Below are positions 5,139 to 5,772 of a DNA stretch of 5,772 bases, one piece after another. The stretch's first letter is position 1, and each line of letters opens with the position of its first letter. Position numbers and translations under genes: made by a program. Source of the DNA: Lachnospiraceae bacterium (lineage in GTDB: Bacteria > Bacillota > Clostridia > Lachnospirales > Lachnospiraceae); assembly GCA_017444545.1 (NCBI GenBank), contig JAFSWJ010000378.1, forward strand, positions 1 to 5,772. The letters run 5' to 3'. The notes under the pieces were generated by a model, which searched no databases, had not been told where the DNA came from, and saw nothing but the letters and a program-made list of their open reading frames with translations.

Positions 5139-5150
5139 AAATGCGCATTT
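5139..5150. promoter_or_regulatory. 12-bp palindrome, possible operator
   Basis: AAATGCGCATTT is a perfect 12-bp palindrome in the 91-bp gap between the amylase-family gene and hemZ, flanked by TCCG (5131-5134) and CGGA (5153-5156), which extend the symmetry imperfectly. It may be an operator or part of a terminator hairpin for the amylase-family gene. No regulator is known for this motif from what I can see. Confidence 0.3.
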
Positions 5151-5169
5151 TTCGGACTTTACACACATA

Positions 5170-5772
5170 TCAGTAGGGCTGGAGTATATACCCGGTATAC
5201 GGCGGTATCACCAGTCCTCCGCCGAAATCAACGGTATCTCCCGTTATCAGGTCATGTGCCCGGCCCGCTCTTGCGTTGAAATCCGCCCTGAACTCGTTTT
5301 CATCCGCATTTATGGCCACCATCACCCTGTCATCGTCACATTCTCTTTCAAAAATGCACTGCCTGTTCGTCAGCACCAGATCTGCGAATCTGCCGTAGGA
5401 AAGCGCTTTTGAGACTTTACGTGCCTTGCACAGACCTGCTATATGGTCTGTCAGCTCATTCCACTCAGGCTTTTCTATGTCGGGCCGAAGCGCAGGATCT
5501 CCCTGGGATTTGTCGCCCTTTATGCCCCATTCACTGCCATAATAAACTATCGGTATGCCCGGCATCCCGAAAAGCAGGGTATAAATAGGCTTTAAGTGTT
5601 TCTCATTCTGCAGGATGGAAGCAACCCTCGTCACATCATGGTTGTCCACAAAGGATAATAAATGCTTTCCCTTATAGAGGGTCCACTGTTCCGGTCCGAA
5701 CTGCCTTTTCAGCGAATGTATTATCTCAAACATGTTCATGCTGTTAAAGCTTGAATACAGGCCCTTGTAACA
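5170..5772 (-). CDS. GH13 alpha-amylase family protein, C-terminal part (5'-truncated by window edge)
   Basis: A glycoside hydrolase of the alpha-amylase family, acting on alpha-glucans or maltodextrins. The frame is open to the window end, so the start and most of the catalytic barrel are missing; 200 residues are visible. They begin CYKGLYSSFNSMNMFEIIHS, which is barrel sequence, so the ATG at 5739 is not the start. FVDNHDV (about 41-47) is conserved region IV; its His45 and Asp46 are the substrate-binding His and the third catalytic-triad Asp. GMPGIPIVYYGSEWGI (about 69-84) and GDPALRP (91-97) follow, typical of the barrel's end. The last 80 residues look like the C-terminal beta domain (AINADENEFRADF...). 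The nucleophile Asp and the acid Glu lie outside the window. No signal peptide can be judged, so location is unknown. Maltogenic, neopullulanase-like and true alpha-amylase activities cannot be told apart here. Confidence 0.9.
   Translation of the reverse strand, partial: CYKGLYSSFNSMNMFEIIHSLKRQFGPEQWTLYKGKHLLSFVDNHDVTRVASILQNEKHLKPIYTLLFGMPGIPIVYYGSEWGIKGDKSQGDPALRPDIEKPEWNELTDHIAGLCKARKVSKALSYGRFADLVLTNRQCIFERECDDDRVMVAINADENEFRADFNARAGRAHDLITGDTVDFGGGLVIPPYTGYILQPY

Overview
The window looks like a chromosomal segment of an anaerobic Firmicute, most likely a Clostridia or Lachnospiraceae-type gut or rumen bacterium. The grounds are the HemZ-type radical SAM protein, an NhaC-family antiporter, an HdeD-like membrane protein, a tRNA-Gly(CCC) with no encoded CCA, AGGAG/GGGGG ribosome binding sites, moderate GC, and the repeat type found in the middle. 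No genus can be named from the sequence alone.

Layout. (1) Positions 2-1114, plus strand: the C-terminal three quarters of an NhaC-type Na+/H+ antiporter, cut by the window edge. It ends at a strong hairpin terminator (1134-1175) shared with the convergent gene beyond it. (2) Positions 1187-2895, minus strand: a stand-alone DRE-TIM aldolase-like enzyme and, upstream of it, an HdeD/DUF308 membrane protein. They are 47 bp apart and probably share a promoter near 2934-2962. (3) Positions 2960-3690: a compact mosaic. It holds an 84-residue protein of unknown function (minus), three copies of a 15-bp GGGACGGTTCTCTGT hairpin repeat, a tRNA-Gly(CCC) with its own promoter and terminator (plus), and a structured 100-bp tail that ends in a second copy of the tRNA 3' end. 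(4) Positions 3690-5078, minus: a complete HemZ-like radical SAM protein. (5) Positions 5170-5772, minus: the C-terminal part of a GH13 alpha-amylase-family enzyme, cut by the window edge.

The protein genes do not form one evident pathway; they read as ordinary chromosomal genes in short transcription units. The unusual part is the intergenic mosaic at 2960-3690. The small gene is bracketed by same-orientation hairpin repeats, and each repeat lies just upstream of a predicted promoter. The tRNA is followed by a 128-bp unit bounded by a 15-bp direct repeat of its own 3' end and able to fold into a multi-arm structure. The first pattern is best read as REP-like (possibly RAYT-mobilised) elements. 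The second is best read as a tRNA-targeted mini-insertion, a partial duplication, or an uncharacterised structured RNA or DNA element. I see no CRISPR array, transposase, integrase, reverse transcriptase or phage gene. No claim of a new defence or other large system is supported.
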